NCBI GenBank assembly: GCA_963966185.1
Contig: CAWZYM010000380.1
Location: 480,001-544,000 of the forward strand
DNA length: 64,000 nucleotides
Direction of reading: 5' to 3'
Source of the DNA: Rhabditoides inermis
Taxonomy: Eukaryota; Nematoda; Chromadorea; Rhabditida; Rhabditidae
The notes under the pieces are model-generated. The model worked only from the letters and a program-made list of their open reading frames with translations, ran no database searches and was not told the DNA's origin. Below, one piece after another: positions 16,260 to 28,324 of the stretch (the first letter of the stretch is position 1; the number at the start of each line of letters is the position of its first letter). The position numbers were made by a program, and so were the translations under genes.

Positions 16260-17282
16260 CTAGTCCATGGAAACGTCGGCAGCTCCAGCGGTTTCTTCAA
16301 TCGGCTCGCTCGGTTCGCCCTCGCGCGACTTCTTCGGGATCTCCTCTGCAATCGGCGAAAGCAGTACGTGGAACTGGGAACGCTTCACAGCGGACTTGCG
16401 GACGGACAGGGGGTTAGAGGACGAGCGAGGAGCGGCCTTCCTTCCACCCCTACCCTTCCCACGCCCCCTGCCACCCGGGCGGCCGCGGGAAAAGCGAGCG
16501 GTGGGGGGAGGAGAGAGAGAGGGCGACGAGGCGGCGGCAGCGGGCAAGGCAGCAGTGAGGGTGGATGGGAGATGGTCGGCCACAGTCGGCGGCGCAGCAT
16601 GCTGATGGGCGTCGAACGGACGGGGGTAGCGAAGGGTGACGATGCGGCAGTCACGCACCACAGCCTCCACCTGACCGGCCTTCTCGTTCCGACGGCGGCA
16701 CTCGGCTTTGAGCTTCCGCTCGGTCTGCAGCTCGTCCATAGTCAGATCACGGCGAGCGTACGCGAACTGACAGCCGGACAGAGGGCCTCGGCGGTTCGAC
16801 CAGATGCCTGAGAGAAAGGCGTCTCGCAGCAGGCGAGAGGCGACTTGGATCTTGATGATCCTCCTGGGAGGAGTGTTCTTGATGCCATGGCGGTGGGAAG
16901 TGATGCGGCCGGCGTTCCACTCGTCCAGGATGTCCTTGTTGCCGCACTTGGCAACCAGGTCCTTGATGAGGTCGTGGTCAGCGCGGGCAGTCTCCTCGTC
17001 GGAAGCCTCTTCGTTCCGCCCGACAATCACGAGGCGGGTGGTCTTGTCGTTGATGACGTCGGTGTCGCTGTGCACGACGCGCACCATGTCGGCGAACGAG
17101 AGGGGGCGAGGGGGAGGGGGCTGGTTGACGGGGGGCAGCCTGGTCTCCAGCAGCTTCATCAACAGGACCAGGGTGGCAGAGTTCTGCTCGCAGGTGATGG
17201 CAAGCGACTTGAGAATCGCGTCGAAGATAGAAAGGACATCAACGTGCGACATATCGTTCACCTTACAGTGGTTTCTATACAC
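16260..17282 (-). CDS. LINE ORF1-like protein, 340 aa
   Basis: An intact frame upstream of the LINE endonuclease on the same strand. The central block RRDLTMDELQTERKLKAE resembles the nucleic-acid-binding ORF1 region found in invertebrate LINEs. The C-terminal third is Pro/Ala/Arg-rich with an RGRPGGRGRGKGRGGRK basic patch that could bind RNA. Other frames over this GC-rich stretch are shadows. It is intact although the downstream ORF2 is broken. Confidence 0.65.
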   Translation of the reverse strand: MYRNHCKVNDMSHVDVLSIFDAILKSLAITCEQNSATLVLLMKLLETRLPPVNQPPPPRPLSFADMVRVVHSDTDVINDKTTRLVIVGRNEEASDEETARADHDLIKDLVAKCGNKDILDEWNAGRITSHRHGIKNTPPRRIIKIQVASRLLRDAFLSGIWSNRRGPLSGCQFAYARRDLTMDELQTERKLKAECRRRNEKAGQVEAVVRDCRIVTLRYPRPFDAHQHAAPPTVADHLPSTLTAALPAAAASSPSLSPPPTARFSRGRPGGRGRGKGRGGRKAAPRSSSNPLSVRKSAVKRSQFHVLLSPIAEEIPKKSREGEPSEPIEETAGAADVSMD

Positions 17283-17340
17283 AAAACCACAAAAACTAGA
17301 AGTGTGGGCTGCGGCGGACGATAGATAGAGGCGATCGATC

Positions 17341-18232
17341 CGGGCAGCAGAAAAAGCGGAAAATCAACCACACACGAGTGAACAGAGAACGCGAGTGAAA
17401 AAAAGCCTTTTTGAAAAATACATTAATGTTCCGGTTTCTATGCCTTCGCCACTGTCGGAAATCTGCGGTTTGCACTTTCTTTCGAGTTTATAGTACTTTC
17501 TTTGTGTTTTTTTAACGAATACCGGTGTTAGAAGAGGTTTTCTCATGCTACGCAAACTCTGATATCGTGTTACAGTTGCAAAACAGCAAAACAGTACCAC
17601 TGTTCGATTATCTACAGTAACGCAGTAGTAGCACTCTACTATTACAGTATCAATTGTAGCTGAATGGACATAATTTACAATAAGAATTGTTAGGCCTCCA
17701 CTCTTCTACTCTTCCCTCAATCAACTCGGTGTTATCCATAGCATCTCTCAAGCGCAAGCCAGTGTCAATCAGTGAGTCTCATTACAAACTTTAGATTTCA
17801 ATTCAAGATCGAAGATGGGGTATATCCATGGGCTATGGCCTATGGATATGCAGCGAGTATGAATACACCTAGTTTTCTCAACCTGAGAATAGACGCACGC
17901 GTCCGCCCACACAGAAACCGGCTGTAATCCCTGGCCGCTACCTTCAATAAGATGATTAGAAGTAGCAAGCTTGCATTTCAATGCGTCCATTGAATAGCAG
18001 AACCGCAGAACGACCATGGACCATCTCAAGATCTTTCGTCACTGGGTTCTGCTCTTCTCTCAGTTCCATTTGACCACGTCTCGCATTTCCCGTCAAAAGA
18101 ACATCAGTCGTGTGTCAAAAATTAGCTTATATTACAATAAATCACTTTTTAATAAAAGGTACCTACTGAGCTTGAGCGGTCTTGCCGAGATCTTCCGGGG
18201 GCATTTTGTGTTCGTTCCCTACAAACTTGAGC
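17341..18232. other. intergenic, 0.9 kb
   Basis: Between the LINE 5' end and the next plus-strand gene. Open frames here lack splice context and recognisable motifs. The last 200 bases probably include the promoter of the 18.2-kb gene. Confidence 0.4.
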
Positions 18233-19616
18233 ATGCCGGTTGCAGGTCCGATGCGGGAGGCTGTCACCAGTCAACTCGACTGCGACACCGACAGTGACCA
18301 GCTAAGTGAGCAGCTTCCTCTCGATAGTGATAACTGTACTCTATCATCTTTTTTGACCAGACTTGAACCATCGTGCGCCTTCAGAATGATGGATTGTGTC
18401 ATAATCATCAATCTGTTTATAGATGACACGCGCGCACAGACATCGAGTCACTGTCCGAAATGGAACCCGAGCTGTCCAGAGACTTCCGATGTTGACATCT
18501 CCCAACACGACTGGTACATCAACGTCCGGGCCTTGGAAGATCTGTCGATCGGTTGTGGTGAGTGAAGGAGAGTGGGAGGGAATAAGACAAACTGCTGCAG
18601 ACAGTGACTTTCCTGACGTGAAGCGATGCAAGCGAGACAGTGAGGTACAGCCGTTGTCGATCATTTGTGGTGAGATCAGTAGATCAGTTCTATTTTTATA
18701 CTCGTTCACAAAAGTCGATCGGATTCAAGTATAGTAGAGGTTCGAATCACCTATACATTCAGATGACAATGCGGAGATTCATCCTCCTCTTTTGAGCAGC
18801 GAAATGCGACTTCCAACGATCGATTCCGGATGCGGTCAGTGCGACGCTGAAAGTATGGAAGACATTATGAAAGGGATTCTGGCTCTTCCGTTCAACATCA
18901 ATTGCCCGAGGAGGTGCATGGTTCTTCGGACCGTGAGGTGGAGGCAGTGCTGCGATGGCAGGTCGCGTCCGACGATGCGAGGGATGGGAGTGCAACTGCT
19001 ACTGTGGACGTGGCAGACTGCTCCTGCACCATCGACCGACAAAGCGGTCAGTGTAGTACGCATTTTTTTCCGTCCGCCACGACCTCATTCCCGTCCTCAT
19101 ACAACACTTTTTTTAACGTTTTTTAAAATATTTATTTTTATATAGAGAAAAAAACACAGCTCACTCAAGCGCTCTACAAGACATAAATCTCATGTTGAAA
19201 TTGCCGAGTCTCGTGTCAGTTGTATACGGTCAACGTCGATTCAGCTCCGCGCAGTCTGCTAACCAATCGACCGACGCTGCCGAGATGCATTCGGTCGGAA
19301 CGCGAGCGATACATCGACAAATCTTGTCAGTGGAATTCTAATTTTAAGCAATAGGGAGTTCACACCATCACACCACCACACCACCACACCACCACACCAC
19401 CACACCACCACATCACCATACCACCACATCATCAGACCACCACATTATCACACAACCACACCACCACAACTTAACACAACCACACTATTCTCTACGACTG
19501 GTTACGTTGATGATGTGGTAGTATGGTGGTGTGGGTTGTATGAGTGGTGTGGTGGTGTGATGGTGTGTTGGTGTGGTGGTGTGATGGTGTGATTTCCTAT
19601 TCGCCCTAATTCTAAA

Positions 19617-19661
<45 letters not shown>

Positions 19662-20047
19662 GGAGGAGACTGAGAGAGAGGGGAAAGAGAGAGATGCACG
19701 CGTTGCAGTCTGGTGGTCGTCTTCCAGCTCGTCTCGCAGTCCCTCGCCCCAGCGCAAGCCTAGGAGGAAGATGAGTGAGTACGTTCATTCACATATATGT
19801 ACATTCAAAACAAAATGAATACTTTTCAAGAAGAACACAGCCGGGTATACGGACGTTTTTTAAACAGTAATACAAACAATTTAAGCATGATTTGCGCGCA
19901 CGTAGAACACACATTTCGGTTGCAGTCTCGCGCGAGCATCCTCGCTTCGGGCGCAGTTTCGGGTCGGGGAAGAGGGAGTGGGAGAGGGTGATGAACGGAG
20001 GGATGGAGACGGACGGACACGGGGGCGACGAGGACGAGGCGGAGTAG
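18233..20047 (+). CDS. unrecognised acidic/basic 261-aa protein, all introns phase 1
   Basis: Nine exons sum to 786 nt with every junction in phase 1: 18233-18305, 18423-18557, 18601-18669, 18763-18834, 18948-19046, 19160-19228, 19245-19325, 19709-19774, 19926-20047. The protein starts MPVAGPMREA. It has an acidic Cys-containing N-terminal half (motifs SHCPKWNPSC, HDWYINVRALEDL), a Ser-rich then basic stretch (WWSSSSSSRSPSPQRKPRRK), and an acidic tail ending GDEDEAE. I do not recognise the family. Three donors share GTCAGT. The 18948 acceptor was chosen because it is the only one that keeps the frame. Likely intracellular: no signal peptide or membrane segment is seen. Confidence 0.6.
19363..19590. 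repeat. inverted (CACCACAC)n / (GTGTGGTG)n simple-repeat palindrome
   Basis: A left array of CACCACAC-like units (about 19363-19465) is followed after a short spacer by its reverse complement (about 19510-19590). It lies in the 0.38-kb intron of the preceding gene and could fold into a long hairpin. A (GA)n run follows at 19620-19660. Confidence 0.7.
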
Positions 20048-20821
20048 AACTACTCCTCTATTCTCCAGATACCACTCCAATCACAAACACACTTTCTGTC
20101 TTTATCCTGTTTGTTTTTACGACTGGTATGTAGTATCTTCTTATGTTTCGCATTTTTGCACCTTCGTCTTTTGTTACATTTTATGATGCACCTTTTTTTC
20201 TCCCGAACAGACACTAAAGATCCAAAGATCCAGTGATCCAGTCACAACAGACCTTCTCATGTTCTGTTAGTTTTCGAGGCATAGGAATTGATATTAATAA
20301 TTTTACTGATTTGAACAAATTATATTTGTCGAACAGGCCGACTATTATGTTGATTCGCTACATTTCTTTATCTGGAAAAGTGTGTGTAACTATATATAAT
20401 ATTTTCTGCAGTGTAACCAGAGTAAATTTCACTTTCATGCTAATCTCATATACTTAATTTCTAACATTGTAAAAGCTATTCAAATTGTGCACTGTCTTTG
20501 TGGTGGTAGAATAAATATGTTGTGTTTCATGATGAACGTGTATTTCAGTCAATTTCCAGAGACAGTTTCAACATCCTGTTTGTTACATTTTCATTACAAT
20601 TTTTGGTATCAAACACGCTGTTTGATAAGTGTAGCGACAGGAAGTCCTAAGTTTTTCACTAAAAACTTCTCACAAAAAAGAGGCGTGGCTTTTTTCGTGT
20701 AGTGAGCAAGGAGTGAAAGTCGCGCGAAATAAAATAATAGATTCTGCAAACATAAGACAAGCCCGCCCCTTCTCAAAACAGTACTTATACTCGGCTTTCC
20801 GTTCTGAATGAACAGTCAAGC

Positions 20822-22260
20822 ATGGTCTACTCTCATCATCTCAGGTCCTCCAAGCACAAGTATACGGAATCGGACGATGGTGAGTCTTTCTATTTCTTCA
20901 CCTCTCTCTTTTTCTCCTTCACATATCTATCCTTCTCTTTTCTTTTACCTTTTTACAGTTGGAAGAAATTCGATGTTTTAGACGCTTACATGAGCGAGGA
21001 TGGGGAAGACATTCAAGGTGGGTTAAGTTTATGTGAAGGAGAGGTAGACATGGCACATCGGGTATGGATACTAATGAGCATGCCAACGTTGTCAGGAATC
21101 CACAACACTGGAAAGAACAAGGTCGCCGTGAACCTGCCCAGTCGCCGAGGTTGGTTATTGCAATAGTAGAGAGAGAGAGAGAGAGGGAGAGAGAGGGAGA
21201 GAGAGGGAAGGTGATAACTGGTTCACACTGTAATAGTGTCAGCCTACACGGCTGATGAACGCGCGTCGCTCCTCGGCAACCGTCGGTTCAACACTGACAG
21301 GTCACTTTCATTTCTGCGTACCCGTAACCCGTAGTCTTCACAGAAAATCTTCTCTTTCTTCTTTTTTCAAGATGTTGGTCAACTGCCCGCAAAATGTTCG
21401 CTTTTCAGGCTGTTCGTGAATCTGTTCCCGCTTCTCCTCTGCTGCTTCCTACTCTTGGCTTACGGCTACTTCCGCCACGTAGCCACAGAAGCCTCGATCC
21501 AGATGAGCCATCAGGAGAACATCACTCGCACTCACGGATCCGTCAACGCCGCTCCGAACAAGAAGGAAGCCGACTCGGATGAAGTGTCTGAGGTCATGGC
21601 AGAGATGCGGGTTGCGCTGTCGCATCTCGCGGAGCGCCTCATCCCACAGTGGGAGTGGGCAAAGAGAGACGCGACGGATCACATCACAGCCACTGAGGAG
21701 GCCTCCGATGAGAAGTCGAAGCACTACTTCCTGCTTTCGTTTGACTCGGCCAAGAACACGGCAGTGATCCGCCCCGTGCCCGCTCCTCCGACGGCGACTC
21801 TCTCCGAAGCTGCGCCCCATCGTCCGAACCTCGACGACGAGGGCTCGTTCGCCATCGCAGACTTCAACCTGGGAACGAACCTCGTCACGGGTGAGTCGAA
21901 CAAGTATCGGTAGCGAGGCTGTACCAAAGTCGTGCATAATAACACAATCCCGACTTCAGACCCGGACTGGCGCCGCGCGAAACGCGTCGCCGGATTCGGA
22001 CCAGGCGAGACTACTGATGACACCCGAGACATCAAGGACAACCAGGCGGCGCCAGCAACCGACAACAAGACAGTCGAGGTTGCCAACGGTGCGCTGAAAC
22101 GACAATGTGGCCATGCATGAACACACGTTATGCTATATTCTCTTTGTTTTCAGATAAGGCGTCGCCGGCCGGCGCGATCAACCACCGCGCTGCTCGTGTC
22201 GACAGCGAGACGCCTGCAGCCGAGGAGAAGAAGCTTAACCAGAACCAGTATTGCGAGTGA
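20822..22260 (+). CDS. single-pass transmembrane protein, 307 aa, family unknown
   Basis: Exons 20822-20879, 20982-21017, 21096-21149, 21243-21300, 21409-21890, 21960-22088, 22154-22260 give 924 nt ending TGA. The short hydrophilic N-terminus has an acidic DDDAYMSEDGED patch and a basic NRRFNTDR just before one membrane helix (about residues 70-89, LFVNLFPLLLCCFLLLAYGY). A roughly 215-residue hydrophilic domain follows, with a Glu-rich helix, KHYFLLSFDSAKNTAVI, and an acidic tail ending NQNQYCE. Charge distribution suggests a cytosolic N-terminus and lumenal or extracellular C-terminus, without a cleaved signal. Exon 2 is placed at the TTTTAG acceptor because the nearer TTTACAG breaks the frame. 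Confidence 0.65.
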
Positions 22261-22840
22261 GCGTGTCCGCTGTCAGTCAAGATCGTCATCAACTTGTCCT
22301 CCTTCCTCCCGTAGATATGTGATCAGTAATACTCCCCTCACTACAGGAACAATTTGTCTCGTTTTGTATGCATATTCCAGTTTTTGTGAGTAGTGCCGTC
22401 CTTGTCCTTTTCTTAAAAAAAACGTTATCAAAAAATGTCTAAAAAAGTTACATTCGGCATACCTCATATCTTTTTCATATTGGACCTATTTTAATGCAGT
22501 CTCTCTCCGAAAATGTATGTCATTCGTTTTTCACCATTCCTTTTACACAAATAACAAATACGTTGTCTTTTCTGAAACAATTTGAATAAAGTTGGTTGTT
22601 AAAGTGACAAATAAGGTGTTGTGAACGGAAAGACGAGCGAAGTTGTCAATTACAGTACGTATCCAAAACATTTAGGGAGTAAATTCACTTTATTAGCAGC
22701 ACCCGATGAAAATAATACAAAATATTAAGGACAATGTAAAGAAAGCGCGAGGTAAAAATTAACAATAAAAACTTGTGACTAGAAAATAGAAGAAGAGTGG
22801 TGTGAAAAAGTGTGCGAAAAGAGAAAGAGAAAAAAGTAGA

Positions 22841-22889
<49 letters not shown>

Positions 22890-22896
22890 TCCTCTC
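22261..22896. other. spacer between convergent genes
   Basis: AT-rich 0.6-kb spacer with a (GA)n run at about 22845-22890 adjoining the last exon of the minus-strand gene. It holds the 3' UTRs of both neighbours; AATAAA occurs at about 22585. No RNA gene seen. Confidence 0.5.
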
Positions 22897-23024
22897 TCAC
22901 TCACATCCCGCCTTCTCCCTCATCCTCTCATCGACTGGAATGGGCCCGGAGTGACCAGGAAAGACCCAGTCAGACAGGCAGATGACCGATCTGAAATGAG
23001 TGGTTAGACAGGGAGAGAGGGAGA

Positions 23025-23070
<46 letters not shown>

Positions 23071-24692
23071 GTCCCTCTCACCTTCGACTGGAAGTGAGCG
23101 CGCTCGCGTCATCCGTCCACTCTCTGTCCACTCGTGTCAGTGACAGTTCCGACGGGAACAGGGCGCCTGTATAGGGATGAGTTGAGAATTCAGTGCTTTT
23201 GCTCATTTGCTTCCAGCCACTGAATGAAAAAGACTCTCATTGTAAACGATTGCAATGTAACACACAAAACTACCGAAATTAACGATATTCATGAATCGCG
23301 GGTATCCAGTAAAAGAGATTGTATAAAAAGTTTCGGTGACCCACAAACTATCTTCTTGCATAACTACATTGTACCTGTAACGGCGACGGTGCCCATAGCT
23401 GGCACGTTGCGAGCCACCACAGAGAGAGCGTGTAGGGAAGGACCTGGAAAGAGAGAGGGGGTAGAGTGAGAGGTAGAGAAGAATAGGGAGAAAGAGAGGT
23501 TGTAGTTTATCAGGCTGATTCGACCTATGTGCAATGACAATGTACACTGTACACATACGTACAATGTTAGCGTTATGGGTTTTCTGGAAGCACACGCAAT
23601 CCTACAGGAAAAAAAGTGAAAAAGAAAAATCTACCGACCAGGCGTCCGGACAGTGAACGTGTTGGGTGAGCATAGATCAGTGGAGGCTGTCTTGTCACTC
23701 GGTTGAATACTCTCTCCACGCAGGTACACACCACCTGGAGGAAAACACACAAATCGCTGATTCGGTGGCTCCTTCTTTCTTTCACAGTAAAACTGTGACC
23801 GAGACAGAGTCGGATAGCTTGGTGAACGGTGACTTGAGCTTGTCGTGTCAAACAATTAAAGCGTCAGTCTTTTCGAAACTATTCAAAACAATGAGAAGTC
23901 AGTTTCACAGTATCAAAGGGAGTTTCGAAGAAACTGACCACTACTTCACAATTACAGAAAGAACATTTCTCACACAATTTTTGAAAGGTTTTGAAAACGT
24001 ACCGATGTGTATCTGTGCATCTGGGAATAGGTTGAGGTTTCCGACGAACTGCGGGTGAGAAGATGTGATGACGACGAAGCGAATCGAAGACGGGGAGATG
24101 GACAGAGAAGAAAGCTCTGCAAGACAAGAGCCTTTCCTCATTATCATAACTTCATTTTTTTCCATTTTCACTTCTTTTCCTCGATAGTAGCGGTACATCA
24201 TTGGCCGCCGAGAGGATTGAACCCGGGACCTTCCGCTTGATAACTGCGCGCACATCCACTGCGCTAGCCACCCCACGTATACAATAAAATTTCTCATACT
24301 CCTCCTAATTACCACACTTCCTAGTTGATGCACGTTTATATCTTTTTTGAGACATTGATTTGATCTCACTGAACTCTACGCAATTGTCAATGATTGGCCT
24401 AGAAATATAGTCGTCCAACGCAGCGGTTTACACGGCTACGAAAATAGAGAAAAAGAGGAATAGAGAGGGAAAAATGAGAGAGAGGGAGAGAAAGAGAGAA
24501 AGAGAGAAAGAGAGAAAGAGAGAAAGAGAGAAAGAGAGAAAGAGAGAAAGAGAGAAAGAGAGAAAGAGAGAAAGAGAGAAAGAGAGAAAGAGAGAAAGAG
24601 AGAAAGAGAGAAAGAGAGAAAGAGAGAAAGAGAGAAAGAGAGAAAGAGAGAAAGAGAGAAAGAGAGAAAGAGAGAAAGAGAGAAAGAGAGAA

Positions 24693-24755
<63 letters not shown>

Positions 24756-27700
24756 AGAGCGGGGGCATGCACCCGCTGTTCGGTCAACGACCGATCCGCA
24801 CGCTTCTCCGAGTATTCAAAAGAACTGTAATTGTCCACCGTTTCTCAGAATGATACGTATATCTTCGGTCGCCACACTTCCCGCTTAAAACAAAACTCTC
24901 ACTTTCACAAAAAAAGGAACTGTTTTAATCAGGATAATGGAGACTTTGTATTGCATGTTCTATCAATTATGTAGATACCTGTCATTACGATTGGAGAAAA
25001 ACATGAATTACTCCAAAAATATGTTCTATGATGTTCCATGGAGTGGTTTTTTTTCTGATTTTTCTCTCGTCATCCTGTGCAGAACCGATGCGCGTTACTT
25101 GCTTATTCTAATAAGACTTTTTTTATTTGATGTCTTGTCTTACAGTAACATTCGCAAAGCATCGTGACATCGAGCATGCTTTATGCAGATAAAAATTGAC
25201 AGTTATCAATTATTACTGGAGGTGGGTTATAGAGCATCAATTTTCGGTTCGGCCAAAGCTCGCTATCATATACTCGCTATTGTTACTCGTTTCTATGTTA
25301 CACTAATCAATGCATGAGGTGCGTATTCTACAGTAGTACAGGTGGAATTATTTTATTTTATACGTATAACCACCACCTTTGACACGACTTGAAAATAAAA
25401 AAAACGTTTTTTTGATTAACACAAATCAAATATCTGAGACTTTGAAGTGTTTAATGTAAAACTCACGATCCAATAGGCTCTGCCGCATGCTGGGTAGGCC
25501 AGTGTTGACGAGAATCCGACAGCCGCCATCCTGAAGAAGGACCACGGAGGGGATGAGCACTGCAAACACGTAATCATTTAGTAGAAATGTGGAACATCAG
25601 CGAGATATGACACGACCGTTGGTTGAACTAAACTATATAGTCACTGCTTGCCGGACAATTTGTGCTATTGCGCAAAAACAGGTCAGTTGAATCGGTGAAA
25701 CTCGGTTTCAATTTCAAACGAGAGTGGAGGTCTCTTATCATTTTCATCGAGTATCAATTTTCGGTTAGGCGAAAGATCGTTATCATATACTCGGTATCGT
25801 AACTCGTTTCTATACTAATTGATGCATAAGGTGCGTATTGTACCGTAGCACAGATAGAAGCATTTTATTTTATACGTATAACCAGTGGAAGTCACGAAGA
25901 GGGCAGGAAGGTAGAATCCCGGGTTTTTGAAAAAATAAGGGACAGTTTCCGAAATAAGGGACAGTTTGCAAAAATAAGGTACAGTTTGCAAAAATGGGGC
26001 ACAGTTTGCAAAAATAGGGTACAGTTTGAAAAAATAGGGTACAGTTTAAAAATAAGGTACAGTTTGCAAAAATAGGGTACAGTTTCCAAAACTAAGGTAC
26101 AGTTTAATACCCTCTTAGAAACTCCTATAAAAGGCATAAACCACCATAAAACGCGATGTGTTCACTTTCTTGTCCACCTACACGTTCCCTCTAATTCCAT
26201 GTTTTATGTATGGGTTATGATGAGGTGTACTGCACCGGGATCGCAGTTCCGCCACTTCGTTAACACCTTGTCAATTTCCTATCAAGTTCCTGTTTGATTA
26301 AGAAGATGTATGCTATTTCACGTGATCTATTGTAATTCTTTCCATAACGCATCGTATGTAAAATAAATTAATTTTTTTAAGTTCAAAACAAGAAAAGAAT
26401 AAGAAAAATCGCGCGGAAATGTTTTACGTGGTAACGTTAAAGGTACACTGGCGACTTATTTTTGACTCGGAATTATCGAAAGAATCATATTAACCCAAAA
26501 CTCAATCGATTTGTTTGAAAGAACAACGATTAATCGTTGCTTTCAAATGTTGCAACTCGCTGTTGCAACATTTTTTTTCAAACTCAAAATTGGTCCCGCC
26601 ACGACCTCCATTCCGTTGAACTCTTCAATACTGCAGAACTGGTGATAGAACACATAATCCAAGATAAAAGAAGCTCGTTCACTTACTATGCGGCTCAATG
26701 CGTGTGTACGCCGTAGTGGCACAGACCTCGCCGGTTCGAGTCCTGTCTACGGCAAATGTTTTGCATGAAAGGTAATGCGCGTTCGAGAGAGCTAGTTGCA
26801 GAATTAAGTCGCCACTGTTCCTTTAACTGTACCTTATTTTTGGAAACTGTACCCTGTTTTCGCAAACTGTACCTTATTTTTAAACTGTACCCTATTTTTG
26901 TAAACTGTACCCTATTTTGGCAAACTGTACCTTATTTTTCCAAACTGTACCTTATTTTTCCAAACTGTAGCCTATTTTTCCAAACTGTACCCTATTTCCT
27001 CAGAAAACACAAAACTGTCCCTTATTTTTTCAAAAACCCGGGATTCTACCTTCCTGCCCACAAAGAGCGGCAAAAGCGGGTGGCGCCGCCTTCTTGGATT
27101 CGACCGAGAGTAGCGTATATCGAAAAACTTTTCTCTCGTTAAAATTGGGGCAAATGTTATTGATTATTTTCCATAGATATGTATACGTACTCTTGACGTT
27201 GCTATCCGGGAGGGCATTGGTGCGTGGATGGGAGAGGAGTGAGAGGAGCACAGGAGGCGCGGGAGGCAGCTGCAATCGAAACTTATCGTTAATGTTAACT
27301 TATTTTTTTAGTGTTCTAAGATGACTGACATAGTAGACCTGTCCGGCGCGTGGCCACTTGTCCCATTTGTGGCCGGCACTTGGTCGGATGCGAGTGAAGA
27401 CATGAGGACGGATCTGCTGCGGCGGAAGCTGGAACGAGCAACCTCACGCGACTCAGTGTACTTCCATGTGTTTGGGGGTGAATCGCATTATTATTTAGTG
27501 GAGAGAGTGATAGAGAGGGAGAGATGGAAAAGAGAGGAGAGAGAGAGAGGGGGAGAGAGAGAGTCTCCGTCTCACCGCCGCCCCGTCGAACGGGCTGTGT
27601 CCCTCAATGTCTATCCGGTTGTCGTACGCGTCCAGCGGGTCCAACGCGTACGCCACGTCCACTTCTGCAAATAGAGTATGCTAATTTCGTATAACTTTTT

Positions 27701-28276
27701 GCAAACAACTTTGCTTGCTAACACACAATCCATTCTTTTGTGTATTTGGCCACACCAGTGTTTCACTGTGGAAGAGGGCATCAGTATCCACTCCATATGC
27801 CGACTCACTGTTCCACTTGTACTCTGGCTTTGTGTCCATAGTGCTGGCTGGTCGTCGCACGATCACATCAGAGTCGCTGTGTCTCTGCGAGGGAGGCGAC
27901 CCCGACAGGTCCGTCTTCTGAAAAAAACCGTTATATATCCGCTTCTAATGCACAAATCAACAGCGTGGGAGTACCTCCCTGACAATTCTGCCTAGTGTCT
28001 TCTTCATGCAAACTACGAAATGGGTTGGAACACTATCACCCACCGTCTTTCCCTTTCCAGCCAGCAGTTCCACTAGCAGTTCGGTCGTGCCACAGCACAC
28101 GAACAGCGAGTCGCCCTCTGGCTGACACCTGCAAACACGTGTTTCCTACTTTGAAACCCATTATGTATAAAAGAGAAATGATATTGCTCTCACTTTGCTT
28201 CAATTCCGCGCAGTGCCACCACTTTCTCCTTGGAGACAGTATTCAAAGGCATTCGTATGTTTGGGAGAGAGTGACT

Positions 28277-28324
<48 letters not shown>

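Larger units (their letters stand above)
11760..17340 (-). mobile_element. decayed non-LTR retrotransposon (LINE) with nested insertions
   Basis: Reading right to left: ORF1 (16260-17282), endonuclease (about 15228-16200), linker (14969-15247), reverse transcriptase (about 14300 to 13199), then after a 1-kb insertion the C-terminal tail (11957-12192). The 3' end near 11760-11810 is an ATT-rich tail preceded by ACACGGTAATAAATA. Frameshifts separate the endonuclease blocks, so the copy is probably dead. Insertions inside it: two TTAA elements (12193-13198) and a plus-strand LINE fragment (about 14476-14895). Boundaries are approximate. Confidence 0.75.

Noticed and set aside
24428..24838. Leu/Ser or Arg/Glu repeat frames
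   Set aside because: Translation of the AGAGAGAA array; the same applies to other GA/CT microsatellite frames in the window.
25905..27050. Tandem repeats resembling a CRISPR array
   Set aside because: Units are contiguous without unique spacers, occur in inverted arms, and the DNA is animal nuclear; it is a foldback element.
27321..27480. Plus-strand coding-like frame starting MTDIVDLSG, or an extra minus-strand exon
   Set aside because: No splice pair keeps the phase of the minus-strand gene, and exons 27576-27664 and 27191-27269 already join in phase 0. Left as intron.
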